DNA of 64,000 nucleotides, taken from the NCBI RefSeq assembly GCF_027887165.1, contig NC_077235.1, positions 16,034,383 through 16,098,382 of the forward strand. The letters run 5' to 3'. The stretch comes from Monodelphis domestica. Its lineage: Eukaryota > Chordata > Mammalia > Didelphimorphia > Didelphidae. Below are positions 21,414-33,925 of the stretch, in pieces (the first letter of the stretch is position 1; the number at the start of each line of letters is the position of its first letter). The translations under genes and the position numbers were made by a program. The notes beneath the pieces were generated by a model. That model was not told the origin of the DNA. It did no database searches and saw only the letters and a program-made list of their open reading frames with translations.

Positions 21414-22165
21414 GGCTAAGCACTGCACCTTACTTACAGGGATCTTAACCTGTTGTCCTGACATTTCCCAACAAGGAGCATTTACTAAACAAGAATGGCA
21501 TTTCCTTGGGCAGGCTATGAAAGAAAGGGAGGCAAAAGGACACAGAATGTTAGCCGCCATTGAGATCCCATGCACTCTAGTGAGGATAGTGCACAAACTG
21601 TGGAGAGATGAGCTGTTCCTCAGCTGCAGTCCCCACCTTTCACTGGTTCTACTCACTCTTCTTTCCCCTTTTAATGAGATGCCAAAGAGAAACACCCCTT
21701 CCTTAATGTTGCAGATGGCAAGAACTAGCCCCATGGCCTGGGACAAACCTCCTCCACAAACCCTTTGTTTCTGGGTCCTGTCCTCACTGCTGTCAAATGA
21801 TAGCTAAACCGCAGCATGGAGGCATGATGTCTGGCTGTCCTCCCAAGGAGCAGCTTTTGCACCCATGCTCTTCCACCTCGGCTGCCTCCTGACCACATTC
21901 AACATGACCTTCCAAATCAATAAAATGTCTCTTTTTCTTCTGAAGCCAAGTTTCAGAGTCTTGCATTCTTCCCAATGGTATCCCTCCCAATCTCCTGGGG
22001 TGCATCTCTGAACCCACAACAATCATCCTGGGTGCCATTTAAAGAAAATGATGTAGACTCCTCAGGGAGGAAACTGACACCTGAGGCCAAGGAAGAAATG
22101 CAAAATCTTGAAACAGCTGGAGACCAGAAACTAAGTCTGGAGAATTGATCCTTCTCAAACTTTTC
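21414..22165 (+). other. Module S of u4, with clear splice acceptor
   Basis: Starts CTTACTTACAG|GG (AG at 21438-21439), a better acceptor than in u1-u3. The plus frame is at 21517-21807 (96 codons) and AATAAA at 21919-21924. A minus-strand frame runs 190 codons (21746-21174) through S, the putative intron and E. It is broken in the other units, so I regard it as fortuitous. Confidence 0.45.
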
Positions 22166-22169
22166 TAGC

Positions 22170-22875
22170 CGGGATCAGAAATTTTCTATTTTATTGCTTT
22201 TCATATTTTTTTTAGTCAATTTAGCATATTTTTCCTCCTTGGTTACAAGAATTATATTCTTTACACCCTTCCCGTAGCCGAGGGGCAATTCCACTGGGTA
22301 TGACATGTATCCTTGATGAGAAGCTCTTTCCACGTTGTTGATGTTTGCACGAGGATGTTCATTTAGAGTCTATATCCCCATCCCTAACCCCCTGGACCCT
22401 TGTAATCTAGCAGTTGTTTTTCTTGGTTTTTCTACTCCCATAGTTTTCCTCGTGAATGTGGATAGTGTTCCATTCCTGGAGATCGTTCCAGTTCCTGTGG
22501 AATTCCTCCAATTCATTATTCCATTGAGCACCATAGTATTCCAGCACCAAGAGATACCACAATTTGTCCATCCATTCCCCAGTGGAAGGGCATCCCCTCC
22601 TTTTCCAATTTTTGGCCACTCCAAAGAGCTCAGCTATGAACAATTTTGTCTAAGTCTTTTTTCTTATTATCTCTTTAGGGTACAAACCCTGTAGTGCCAT
22701 GGTTGGATCAAAAGGTAGACAGTCTTTTAGCTCCCTTTGGGCAGAGTCCCAAATTGGCCTCCATAATCGTTAAATCAATTCCCCAATGCACCTGCAATGC
22801 CTTCCTGTCCTAACTTTGGCACATCCCTTCCAGCATTCATTACTTTCCCTTTCTGTCATGTTAGCCAATCTGGTA
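22170..22875 (-). mobile_element. LINE-1 fragment with internal deletion (u4)
   Basis: Lacks about 155 bp found in other copies (from TTCTTTCTCAT to CTCTGCAT), joined at about 22467 between GATAGTGTT and CCATTCCTGG. The same deletion is in u6. Confidence 0.85.
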
Positions 22876-23334
22876 GCCTCCATTTTCAAGAGGAGACACA
22901 TTCTCATTGATGCATGGCATAAGAGTGACCACATTATTGGATAGATTCAAACTCTGAAACTGCAGGCAGTGTCACCTATTAATTGTTCGGGATTATCAGA
23001 GATACTGCTTACTCAAATGACAAAAAGGAGTCCCAGTACTGATGTCTGTCTAAACCCGATAGCAAGAATGCAAGTTGCAACATTCCATGTACAGCATCGG
23101 TCTTGGCCATTTAATTTTGCAAATGTGCTAGGTAAAATGGAGAATCCTCTTCCTAGGGCTGGAAACTTATAAACTGTGTATTTCTCTATAATTGTTCATG
23201 CAAAAGTAACATCCTTGAACTCGTTAACTTGGAAATAATGCCAAACTATCAAATACTCAGAAAAACTCAAATCTTTAACCACAATTTCACCTTCAAATCA
23301 ATGTTGAAATTCATATTTAAAAGTTTCAAACAAG
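22876..23334 (+). other. Module M and Lt 5' stub (u4)
   Basis: The M frame is broken by TAA at 23170. The Lt start is TCGTTAACTTGG at 23221. Confidence 0.5.
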
Positions 23335-23370
23335 CACACAGACACACCCACACACCCACACACACCCTCC
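23335..23370. repeat. First CA repeat (u4), interrupted
   Basis: CA units broken by GACACAC and CCCACAC variants. Confidence 0.85.
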
Positions 23371-24942
23371 CAATCTAACTTTGGGGACGTGGGGATGTTC
23401 GGGATAAAAAACTGTTTTCATTCCCCTTTAACTCCTGAACAAATATAATCATGCTAGTCCGTAGACCAAAATGATTGTTAAAATAAGCCCCATATCTTAG
23501 CCCTTGCCTTTCTGAGGATTTCATAATAGGATGACAGAACATTTGATCAAACAGGAGAAAAGTGGGAAATAACTTAAATTAGGGAGAAAAGCTCCCTAAT
23601 TTGAATACAAATGTCAGATATAAGTTGGTAATGATCAGCAGTCAGCTGTAGAACTTGATAGAAACTTAGCTAAGCCATTCCTCAGCCCTTCCATTGGCCC
23701 TTGTGATTGTATCCTAACCCATTTTCCTCCATAGCATTTATTTTCCCCATGATCTTTCCAAAGAATTCACCTATAGATCTCAATTCTCTCTCGCCATGCT
23801 AAGATTATCTTTCTTACTACCAATTCCTTCTAGGCTCCATCATTTCTTTCCTAACGTCTTCTGATTCGACTTCGAGACAACCCAGCACTCTGGAATCTTT
23901 GCTGTGACTTCTCCAATGGACAGATGTTCCGTTCCATCCTCTTAACGAGGTAAAGTGCTCCTATTTTCAACTTTCCTCCTTCAACTCAAAATGGGGACTA
24001 AGTCTGTCCTTTCTAGGTTTTCTACTTAATGGGCCTTGGCTCCAGGTAAATAGAATTCTCATGAGAAATAAATGGCCAATATTCCCTCTGCTGTAGAATT
24101 ATTTCTCAAGTCAATGAAAAGGATAGGAAACAATCCTTCTCCAGATTCCGTACGTTGGGGACTCCTTCGGATATCTCTTAAAGATGTCACCTTGAGTAAT
24201 ACTTCAGATTCTGGGCTGCAGTAAATTCTGGTCTAGGCTTTTGGCTCCTATGAATCCTCTTCAGGCAAATCTTCCCTTTCATAGGTTTTTATCTCTTCAC
24301 CCCCATACCAGAACTGGGGGAGGGAGGGGTAAAATCCAGGGCATTCATAGAACTGTCTTAGGAATTTCCCAGGTCTCTTTCTCTAGTAGTCATGTGCCAA
24401 AGATCATCAGAAATAATGCACACAAAACCATCAGTTTTCTCCACTTCAAAAGGAAAATTAGTTCTCCTTATTCCCTGGTCTTTTCAAACAAGAACTTATC
24501 TATTGAAATGGTTGCACTCTGGAAATTGACCTTCAAAATGCCGCAAATCAGGTTATTGTAGATGTTGCTTTTCCTTTCTCAAAAACTCAAACTGGTAACG
24601 TTTTCTCTCCAAAAACAGAACTTAGGGTTACTAAGGAAGAGGTTCAAAATTTCCTCTAACTAGGAACACCTCTACTATTCCCTTCCCTTTTTTCATTTTT
24701 TACTCTAATTTCCTTTGGGCTGCCAATTTGCCTTTCTCTTCTCCTTGAGGCAAAGCACTTTGGCCTATGGCTAAAGCTACTCCTAGAGAGGAAATTTGTG
24801 GCTCATATAAAAAATGTTCAGGGTTTCCTTAGCATTAAAAGCAAAGCATTCCCCCCCATATTTCATGTCCTTTGACAACAATTTAAAGACCAGTCAGGTC
24901 TGTAGTTGCCCATCCTCAAATGAACATTCTTTACTCCAGAAA
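23371..24942. other. Module P (u4)
   Basis: About 1.57 kb of AT-rich sequence without a long ORF; the longest, 24241-24561, has no recognisable domain. Compositionally it resembles decayed retroelement interior on the minus strand, but no protein motif supports that. It is nearly the same in u6 and u8, more diverged in u5 and u7, and missing from u1-u3. Confidence 0.6.
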
Positions 24943-24959
24943 TCACACACACACACACA

Positions 24960-25004
<45 letters not shown>
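24943..25004. repeat. Second CA repeat (u4)
   Basis: About 30 CA units with one GACA interruption; left flank CTTTACTCCAGAAAT. Confidence 0.95.
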
Positions 25005-25008
<4 letters not shown>

Positions 25009-26116
25009 CTGAAAAAAAAACCACTCCAGCTCTTTAAAAACAAATACCAGCTTGACAAAAATGTGAAATGACTGCACTCAAATAACCAAGTTAATACCTC
25101 AAAGGAAATGCATCTTATTGGCAATAATCAAAATTTACTATACTTGATATACACAATTTCACACATTTTTCCTAGCAAAACTTGGGAAGAAAAGATTAGA
25201 CAGTAAAGTCAAGAATTTCTGGACCTCCTTTGGCTTTCAGCTCCATAATCCCCTGCGCAGATGGGCAGCTCCTCCCCTCCTCTCTAGCTTTTCAGAGGAA
25301 TGAACTGTTGTAACCCAACTTGAAAGGCATTATTTGCTAACTTTTCTATCACCTGCATTCAGAGGACATCCCTTAGACCTTCAGCATAGCCCAAACCCCA
25401 GAGAGCCTTGAGATGATACCGAGAACTTACATTCTTCAGCTTCTAGAGGAAGCTCTTTCATAAACTAAATTGGATAACTCTTTAGACCTTAAGCCCTGAC
25501 ATTTCAATTCATGAGGAAACTTTGTCTGTTTTAATAGCCTTAAAGGAGTTACTCAGACCCTCTAGAGAAAGCTCTGGCTCTCACACTCCAACTCAAGCTT
25601 CCCTTTTAACACTTTCAGTCAACCATTCACGCATGTCACCTATACTATCCTCCCTCTTCCTTCTACTAGAAATACTACTTCACTCACCTACACAGGTTCC
25701 AACACTCAGTCACACACAAAACTTAGTCAATAGTGGAGCTTGTGGTCAGGTTGGACTGGGCTCCATTTTGGCCGACTTCCCGTGGAACACATTTGATTGA
25801 TGTTCCACACTTTTTCTAACATTCCCAGCTACCTGGTCCATCATATATCATATATATAACTATGTACATATATGAATATGACCTTGGCAGCAGTCCCCCT
25901 GGGATATAGGCTTGGGCATGCATGGAAAAGCGATTGCCCACTTGCTTCCTAATTAAAGAGAGGTTCCTTTGTCCAGAGTTTAGCTTAACTAACTGAACCC
26001 TCCCAGCTTATTCCTGACTGAGGTCAATGATTTCTTCTGGGTACCTCACATCTGGTGGTCAAACTAGCTGGAGGTTTAGGCAGCCATAAGTTGGCCATCT
26101 GGGCTGCCTTGCCATT
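25005..26116 (+). other. Module Q (u4)
   Basis: About 1.1 kb, no gene. Contains an AT palindrome-like ATATATCATATATATAAC at about 25840-25860. Confidence 0.65.
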
Positions 26117-26740
26117 TGTTGACATGGAAATGGCACAGAACTCTCAAATACTCTGAGAAACCCAGTCTTGAATCAGGATAGGGATAAATCCCATATTATA
26201 TCCTTTACTCAGAGTCTGGCGCCACATCTTTTCCAGGGCATAAACCCTTCACTCTGTGGATATTATCCTTGGGAGAGCCACCAGGTTAGGTGATAACTCC
26301 AAGTAAAAAAAAATTGGGGGAACCACATGGAGGAAATCCAGGAGCTGGGAAAGACGAGTGTCATTACTGTATCTACAAAGGACATCACTGACAGTATACA
26401 ATCAAGCTTAGGAAAGGAATCCTAGCCAAAGGCTAGGTTGTAAGAGAGGGGGCTGCTTACAGTGGATACTGAAGAATGGTCCCTGCCAGGTATGGATCTT
26501 CTTGGGAAAGGGTCTCTTCATACAATAGGGGAGAGTACCTAACTAGGATTGTCATTCACCTAAGGGTTCCCCACTCAGTCTGAAACTGCTCACCTGGGAT
26601 TCCCTTCAGGGTGGATTCCCATGGGAACAGGGAACAAGTACAATCTTTGGGGTCTCCAACCTACAAGTTCCTCCTGGAACCTAGGCTTCACCAGATCCCA
26701 CTAGGCCCCAAGTATGTGGTTTCTAGATTCCATGTTGACA
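26117..26740 (+). mobile_element. Lt-1 LTR-like element, intact length (u4)
   Basis: 624 bp, TGTTGACATGGAA to TTCCATGTTGACA, so the two ends are also inverted repeats of about 13 bp. The upstream side lacks a purine tract, so a conventional provirus with P-Q as its interior is not supported. Confidence 0.65.
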
Positions 26741-27270
26741 CACCTAATTGCTGATGCTGTGAATACATTCACTGCATTCAATGAGGAAAAGTAGGAGCTG
26801 TATTTGCCAATGGTGGCCGTTAATGCAGGCACACTATGGTTTTTTACTGGAAACACAATTGCTTACAGTTTGACACGTGATGAAGATCATAGCACAGACT
26901 TGTAAAATCCCATGGGATTCCTTTTCTGTTGTTTATCTGGTTATTTGTTAAAAAGCAGTAAAAATTACAGGAATGTAAGATGTAGAACATGTTCTGTGGA
27001 TTCACACCACCATCAATCCTATCTTGCAAAGACTGAGTTAAAATTTTAGAACACACTTTTTCTCTCACAACAATCTCCCCATTCCCCTCTCTGAGGAAAT
27101 GTCAAAGGTCAATGGACTTCCCGGTGTTCCTGTTGTCAACCTGGAATCTAGAAGCCCCACACTTGTGGCCTAGACGGGTCTGATGTAGCCTGGGTTTCCG
27201 GAGGAGCTTGTAAGTTGGAGACCCCAAAGTTTGTACTTGTTCCCTGATCCCGTGAGAATCCAGAGAGATA
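26741..27270. other. X and antisense Lt stub (u4)
   Basis: X 26741-27133. The stub starts TGTCAACCTGGAATC at 27134. Confidence 0.65.
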
Positions 27271-27861
27271 GAGACAGACAAACAGAAAGACAGATAGGCA
27301 GGCCGACTGGCAGATGGGTAGTCAGATAGGTAGGAGGGCAGATAAATGGATATAAAGATAGCACATAGAGAGACACATAGACACAGACAGAGGGATAAGA
27401 AAGGCAGGGAGACAGACAGAGAGACAAATAGGAAGATAGAATCAAAAGACATAGAAACAGAAACAGAATGAGAGATAGTCAGAGACATTGAATATCGGAG
27501 AGTGAAACAACACGAAAGACAGAGACAGATAGATGGAAGGACAGACCGAGGGAAGATGGAATGGAGAGACAGACAGGCTGAGAGAGACACAGAAAATCAG
27601 GCAGTTGGATAGACAGACAGAAGGGGATAGACAGCAATAGAGATAGATCAGTAGACTGATATATAAAAAGAATTATAGAGAAACGGAGTGACACACGCAG
27701 AGAGACGGATTGACAGATATACAGAAAGACTGACAGATGGACTAGTTTCTCTGTCATTTTGTCTATCTGTTTTCCTTTCTGTGTATCTAAAAGTCTGTCT
27801 CACTGTATGTGCAACTGTCAATCTACCTATCTATCCATATTTTTATCTGTCTCTATCTTTT

Positions 27862-27899
<38 letters not shown>

Positions 27900-27937
27900 T
27901 CTATCTCTTTGTATTTCTGTCGGTGTAGTCTATGTAT
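27262..27937. repeat. GATA/GACA then TCTA tract (u4)
   Basis: Polarity switch near 27740. It ends in the GTAT that forms the left target duplication of Lt-3. Confidence 0.95.
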
Positions 27938-28568
27938 TGTTAACTTGGAACTAACATGGAACTATTAAATAGTCAGAAAAACCAAGTCTTTACTCAGGAT
28001 AGGAATAAGTCCAATTTGGCCCTTTACTCAGAGTCGGAGCACAAGCTTTTCAGGGTGCAAACCCTGGACTCTGGGGATGTTATCCCTGGGAGCTCCACAA
28101 AGCTAGATGACAACTCGGAGGAACACAAGCATTTGGGGAACCTATATACCATTTGGGAAAAGGAGGGGCAGGGAAAGATGACTGACATCATTATGGCTAC
28201 AAAGAAAATGGGAGTGTTCAAACTACAGTGACAAGATACAATGGAGCTAGGGAAAAGAATCATAGGCAGAAGCTAGGGTGCAAGAGAAGGGGGATGCTTA
28301 CAATAGTTACTAAAGGATGGTTCATGCCCAGGTCTGGCCTTCCTGAGAAAGGTTCTAATACAATAGGGGAAGCTACCTAAAACAAAGAATGTGCTTAGCA
28401 TATGCTTATCTCACCCAGGCTCATCATTTCCCTTCAGGGTAGTTTCTCTTGGGAACAGGGAACAAGGACAAGCTTTTGGGGTCTCCAATCTACAGGCTAA
28501 ATCTAAAATTGGGGTTCATCAGATAACACTAGGCCACAAGTTTGGGATTCCTAAATCCCACGTTGACA
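27938..28568 (+). mobile_element. Lt-3 solo LTR-like element with 4-bp target duplication (u4)
   Basis: 631 bp from TGTTAACTTGGAACTAAC to CACGTTGACA. It is flanked by GTAT on both sides (27934-27937 and 28569-28572) within tetranucleotide repeats. TG...CA ends and a 4-bp duplication fit retroviral integrase, which supports calling the Lt family LTRs. Confidence 0.75.
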
Positions 28569-28632
28569 GTATCTATCAGCCTGCCTGTTTGTGCATGTAT
28601 CAGCCTGTGTGTCTGACTTTTGTGGGTTTTAA

Positions 28633-28922
28633 GGTGTTGAAGCGTGGCGAACTACAACCCCCAGTGTGCACCAGGAGTCCCACCCCTTTGAGTCCTGCCT
28701 TGGGAGTGCTCCCGAATTCGACCAATCCCGAGTTACGAAAGGGACAAAGCGAATGGCCTCTCCTGAGCCCAGGAGTGATCCGTTTATAAGCCAATCATAC
28801 ACAGCAGTAGCGAGGAATATCCCTATCCCTGCCTCGGTCCAATTCAAGACCAATCCCTCCCAGGAAATGAGATGGAGGGACTGCTCGAGAATACTGCAGT
28901 GTGCAGTTCCTCAGGGCACAAG
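28633..28922 (+). mobile_element. Hybrid A'/B' element (u4)
   Basis: The left arm (GGTGTTGAAGCGTGGCGAAC) matches A' of u6 (45617). The body (GTCCTGCCTTGGGAG ... TTTATAAGCCAATCA) and right end match B' of u6 (46080-46369). It looks like a deletion between the left arms of A' and B'. The dyads are degraded. Confidence 0.7.
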
Positions 28923-29021
28923 GCTACAAAACACATTCTATCTCTAGCTCTATATCCATATAGACTGAGAGATGGCCAAGGGGACCGACAGACAGGAGGA
29001 CTGACAGACAGAGAGCTTCGT
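28923..29021. repeat. B' flank and GACA remnant (u4)
   Basis: The usual post-B sequence followed by GACAGACAGGAGGACTGACA-type repeats, then a join into X tail. Confidence 0.7.
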
Positions 29022-29188
29022 CAAAGGTCAATGGCATTCCCGGTTTCCCTATTGTCAACCTGGAATCAAGAAACCCCAAACTTGTGCCCTAGACGGGTCT
29101 GGTGTTGCCTGGGTGTCCGGAGAAGCTTGTAGTTTGGAGCCTCCAAAGTTTGTACTTGTTCCCTGATCCCGTGAGAATCCAGAGAGAT
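29022..29188 (-). mobile_element. X tail and second antisense Lt stub (u4)
   Basis: TCAAAGGTCAATGGCATTCC is the last 31 bp of X, followed by TGTCAACCTGG at 29053. The left break lies in GACA repeats. Confidence 0.75.
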
Positions 29189-29828
29189 AGAGACAGACAA
29201 ACAGAAAGACAGATAGGCAGGCCGACTGGCAGATGGGTAGTCAGATAGGTAGCAGGGCAGATAGACGGATATAGAGATAGCATATAGAGAGACACGTAGT
29301 CAAACACAGACAGAGAGATAGACAGGGAGAGACAGATAGAGAGGTAAATAGATAGGAAGATAGAACGAAAAGACATAGAAACACAAACAGACAGAATGAG
29401 AGATAGTCAGAGAGATTGAAAGATTAATAGAACATGAGAATATCAGAGAATGAAACAAAGGGACAGACAGAGACAGATAGATGGAAGGACAGACCGAGGG
29501 AAGATAGAATGTAGAGATAGACAGACTGAGAGAGACACAGAAAGTCAGGCACATGGATAGACACACAGACACGGATAGACAGATAGCAATATAGATAGAT
29601 AGATACAGTTAGATCTATAGATGGATATATAGTCAGAATGAGAGAAAAAAGGACTGATAGACACAGATAGACAGATCGACAGACATACAGAAAGACTGAC
29701 AGATGGACTAGTTTCTCTGTTATTTTGTATATCTGTCTGTCTGTCTGTGTGCCTATCATCGTGTCCAACAGTCTGCAAGACGCATCTAGCAATGTCTATG
29801 TGTCCATGTGTTTATGGATGTATTTACG

Positions 29829-29905
<77 letters not shown>

Positions 29906-30099
29906 TTTTCTCTCTCTTTTCTATCTGTCTATCTGTGTGCTGTCTGTCTTCCAATATTTCTATATTTTCTGGGTGACTCTTTCTGCTGTCTATGTATCTC
30001 TCTGCCTGTCTGTATGTATATCTATCTATCTGTCTGCCAGCCAGTCTCTTCTGCTTATCTCTATGTATGTATCTCTCTATCTCTCTATCTTTCTATCTT

Positions 30100-30142
<43 letters not shown>

Positions 30143-30325
30143 GTGTATCTATTTATATATTCTCTTCTCTCAGTCTCTGTCTTTCTGTCCATCTATCTGT
30201 CTGTCTGTCTGTCAGGTTGTTTTCTCTACACAGAAAGATAGCTATTTGTGAGAGAGGGAGGGAGGGAGGAAGAAATAGAGAGATAGATAGATAAAGAGAG
30301 AGAGAGAGAAATAAAGAGAGAGAGA
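29180..30325. repeat. GATA / TCTA / (TC)n / TCTA / GAGA complex (u4)
   Basis: GATA-rich to about 29700, TCTG/TCTA, nearly pure (TC)n at 29831-29920, TCTA with a perfect CTAT run near 30098-30140, and GAGA-rich 30235-30325. It directly abuts LINE-1. Confidence 0.95.
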
Positions 30326-30862
30326 ATGAAAGATCCCTCTGGATGGTTCAGGATCACTGCATTGCCACTAATGAAGAAGTTCATTTCATTCCATTGTACC
30401 ACAGTGTATCCTTCTCAGTCTACAATGTTCTCCTGCTTCTGCTCCTCTCACTCTGCATCCATTCCTGGAGGTCTTTCTAGTTCCCGTGGAATTCCTCCAG
30501 TTTATTGTTCCTTTTAGCACCATAGTATTCCAGCACCAAGAGATACCACAGTTTGTTCAGCCATTCCCCAATGGAAGGACATCCCCTCCTATTCCAATTT
30601 TTAGAGATTCCAAAGAGCGCAGGTATCAATATTCTTAGCCAATACTTTTTTCTTATTATGTCTGTGGGGTACAAACCCAGTAGTGCTATGGCTGGATCAA
30701 AAGGAAGACAGTCTTTTTGCGCTTTTTGGACTGAATTCCAAATTGCCCTCCAGAATGGTTGCATCAATTTAACACTCCACCAGCAATCCCTTCATGTACT
30801 GACTTGGCTACATCCCCTGCAGCATTCATTACTTTCCCTTGCCGTCATGTTAGTCAATCTGT
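30326..30862 (-). mobile_element. LINE-1 ORF2 C-terminal fragment, best-preserved (u5)
   Basis: The minus-strand frame 30767-30477 reads continuously through the L1 ORF2 C-terminus (WRAIWNSVQKAQKDCLPFDP and LEYYGAKRNNKLEEF). The 3'UTR is missing: the left edge is a junction with GAGA repeats. It is an endonuclease-free, non-functional fragment. Confidence 0.9.
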
Positions 30863-31318
30863 CTAGCCTCTATTTTCAAGAGGAGACACATTCTCACTGA
30901 TGCATGGCATCAGAGTGACCACATTATTGGATTGGTTCAAACGTTGAAACATCAGGCAGTGTCACCTATTAGTTGTTCGGGATTGGCAGAGGTACTGCTT
31001 ATTCAAATGACAAAAAGGGTCCCAGTACTGAGTTTGTCTAAACCCAATAGCAAGAATGCAAGTTGCAACGTTCCATGTACTGTATCGGCCTTGGCAATTA
31101 AATTTTTTAAGTGTGGTAGGTAAAATGGGGAATCATCTTCCTAGTGCCGGAATCTCGCAAACTGTTTATTTCTCTATAATTGTTCTTTCAAAAGTAACAT
31201 CCTTGAACCTGTTAACTTGGAAATAATGCCGAGCTATCAAATAGTCAGAAAAATCCAAGTCTTTTACCACAATTTCACCGTCATAACGATTTCGAAATTA
31301 AAATTTAAAAGTTTCGCG
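30863..31318 (+). other. Module M and Lt 5' stub (u5)
   Basis: TGTTAACTTGG at 31210. The M frame is lost early through a deletion in the ATGTTTGTCTAAACC region. Confidence 0.5.
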
Positions 31319-31358
31319 CGCACACACACACAAAGACACACGCACACACACACACACA
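31319..31358. repeat. First CA repeat (u5)
   Basis: Preceded by CGCGCG, so alternating purine-pyrimidine throughout. Confidence 0.85.
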
Positions 31359-32899
31359 TCCTCTCTCTATCTTTGGGGACATTGGGATGCTCTGGATTGA
31401 AAAACTGTTTACACTCCCCTTTACCTACTGAACAAAATATAATCATGCCAGTCTGTAGACCAAAATGATCCTTATAATAATTCCCATATTCTAAGCCTTG
31501 CCTTTCTGAGGATTTTATCATAGATTGAGAGAACATTTGCTCTAACAGGAGAAAAGTGGGAAATACCTCAAAACGGGGGATAAAAGCTCCCTAATTTGGA
31601 ATACGAATGTCAAGTATAAGTTGGCAATGATGATCAGTCAGCTGTAGAACTTGATAGAAATTTAGCTGAGCCAATCCTCAGCCCTTCCATTGGCCCTTGT
31701 GACTATATCCTAACCCATTTTCCTCCATAGCATTTCCTTTCCCCATGACCTTTCCAAAGAATTTACCCTTAGATCTCAATTCTCTCTCGCCATGCTAAGA
31801 TTATCTTTCTTACTTTGAGACTTTGAGACAACCCAGGACTCTGGAATCTTTGCTGCAACTTCTCCAATGAACTGATGTTCCTTTCCATCCTCTTAATAAG
31901 GTAAAATGCTCCTATTTTCAACTTTCCTCTTTCAGACCAGTCTGGGGACTAACTCTGTCTTTTCTAGGTTCTGTACTAAAAGGGCCTTGGGGTCAGGTTA
32001 ATAGAATTCTCAGGGGAAATCAAATCGCCAGTTTTCCCTCTGCTGTAGAAATATTTCTAAAGTCATTGAAAATTACAGGACACAATCCTTCCCTGAATAC
32101 CGTATCTGGGGGACTCCTTCAGATTTCTCCTAAGATGTCTCTTTGAGCAGTTCTTTAGATTCTGGGCAGGAGAAAAATCTGGTCCAGGATTTTTGCTCCT
32201 AGGAAACATCTTGAGGTAAATCTTCACTTTCATAAGTTTTCATCTCTTCACCCCCACGCCAGAACTGGGGGGGCAGGGTAAAATCTAGGGCGTTCTAGAA
32301 ATATCTTAGGAGTTTCCCAGGTGGGGAATTCCTTTCTCTATTAGCTGTCATGTGCCAATGATCATCAGAAATAATGCTTATAAAACCATCAGTTCTCTCC
32401 ACTTCAAAATCAAAATTAGTTCTCATTATTCTCTGGTCTTTTCAAACAAAAACTTATCTATTGGAATGGTTGCACTCTGGAAATTGACCTTCCACATGCC
32501 CCAAATCAGGTTATAGTGGATGATGCTTTTCCTTTTTTAAAAACTAAAACCTGTAACATTTTCTCTCAAAAAACAAAACTTAGGGTTACTAAGGAAAAGG
32601 TTCAAAATTTCCTCTAAATAGTAACACCTCTACTATTCCTTCTCTTTTTCTTTTTTTACTCTAATTTGCTTTCCGTGGCCAATTTGCCTTTCTCTTCGCC
32701 TTTCCTCAAAGCACATTGGCTTATGGTTAAAGGTGCTCCTAGAGAGGACATTAGTACCTCAATTAAAAAATGTTCAGGGTTTCCTTAGCATTGAAAGCAA
32801 AACCTTTTCCCCCGTATTTCCTGTCCTTTGACGACAATTGAATGACCCGTCACGTACATAGTTGCCCATCCTCAAATGAACTTTCTTTACTCCAGAAAT

Positions 32900-32900
<1 letters not shown>
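31359..32900. other. Module P (u5), diverged variant
   Basis: Colinear with u4 P with many substitutions and a small loss around 31815. No ORF of interest. Confidence 0.6.

Positions 32901-32950
<50 letters not shown>
32901..32950. repeat. Second CA repeat (u5)
   Basis: About 24 CA units after AAATCATA. Confidence 0.95.
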
Positions 32951-32954
<4 letters not shown>

Positions 32955-33925
32955 ATCTGAAAAAATCATCTCTTGCTCTTTAGAAGCAAATAATAGCTTG
33001 ACAAATATGTGCAATGATTGCACTGAAGTAACAAAGTTATTATTACCCAGTAGAAAATGCATCTTATTGGCAATACTCAAAATTCACTGCACTTGATGTA
33101 CACGATTTCACACATTTGTCCTACAAAACTTGGGAAGAAGATTAGACTATAAAGTCAAGAGTTTCTGGACCTCCTTTGGCCTTCTGCTCAATGATCCCCT
33201 GTGCAGTTAGCCAGCTCCTGCCCTTGTCTCTAGCTTTTCAGAGGAATGAACTGTTGTAACACAACTTGATAGACATTATTTGCTAATATTTCTATCACCT
33301 GCATTCAGAAGAAATCCATTGGGATTATAGTATAGCCCAAACCCCAAAGATCATTGAGAGGAAATGGAGAACTTAAGTTCTACAGGTTCTAGGAGAAGCA
33401 TTTTCATACATCAAATTTGATAACTCGTTAGAATTTAACCCCAGACATTTCAAATCAAGAAGACACTTTCTGTATTTTAGTAGGCTGAAAGCATTTACCC
33501 TGACCCTCTATAAAACACTCTGGCTCTCACATTCCAATTCAAGCTTCCCATTCAACGCTTTCAGCCAACGATTTACCCATGTCACCTATACTATCCTTGC
33601 TCTTCCTTCTACTAGAAATACTTCTTCACTCACAAACACATGTACAAATACTCTGTGACAAAAAAAGTTAGTCCGTGGGGGAGCGTGTGTTCAGGTTGAA
33701 CCGGGCTCCATTTTGGCCGACTTACCTTGGAACCAGATTTGATTGATGTTCCACACTTTTTCAAACATTCCCAGGTACCTGGTCCGTCATATATCATATA
33801 TATAACTATGTACTTATGTGAACATAAACTTGGCAGCAGTTCCACTGGCGTGTTGGCTGCAGTATGCACGGAAACGCGATTGTCCACTTGGTTCCTAATT
33901 AAACAGACATTCCTTTGCCGACAGT
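32951..33925 (+). other. Module Q (u5), right end lost
   Basis: Joins Lt-1 internally at about 33925 (CCTTTGCCGACAG into TTAGGAAAGGAATCC). The join removes the end of Q and the first half of Lt-1. Confidence 0.65.

Larger units (their letters stand above)
21414..30325 (+). repeat. Macrorepeat unit u4 (long form, first half of dimer)
   Basis: Gains P and an Lt-3 element, has one fused A'/B' element and no block E, and ends in a second antisense Lt stub and a tetranucleotide complex that joins LINE-1 of u5. Its S, L1 and P modules closely match u6 (offset about 16.95 kb). Confidence 0.9.

Noticed and set aside
21174-21746. 190-codon minus-strand ORF across S, putative intron and E
   Set aside because: Shorter or broken in u1, u2 and u5/u6. 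A frame of this length is not surprising by chance in 64 kb read in six frames, and no domain is recognised.
23221-26740. P-Q as the interior of a provirus between two Lt LTRs
   Set aside because: Only the first 70 bp or so of a 5' LTR is present, there is no purine tract before the 3' LTR and no gag/pol frame. The idea remains possible but unsupported.
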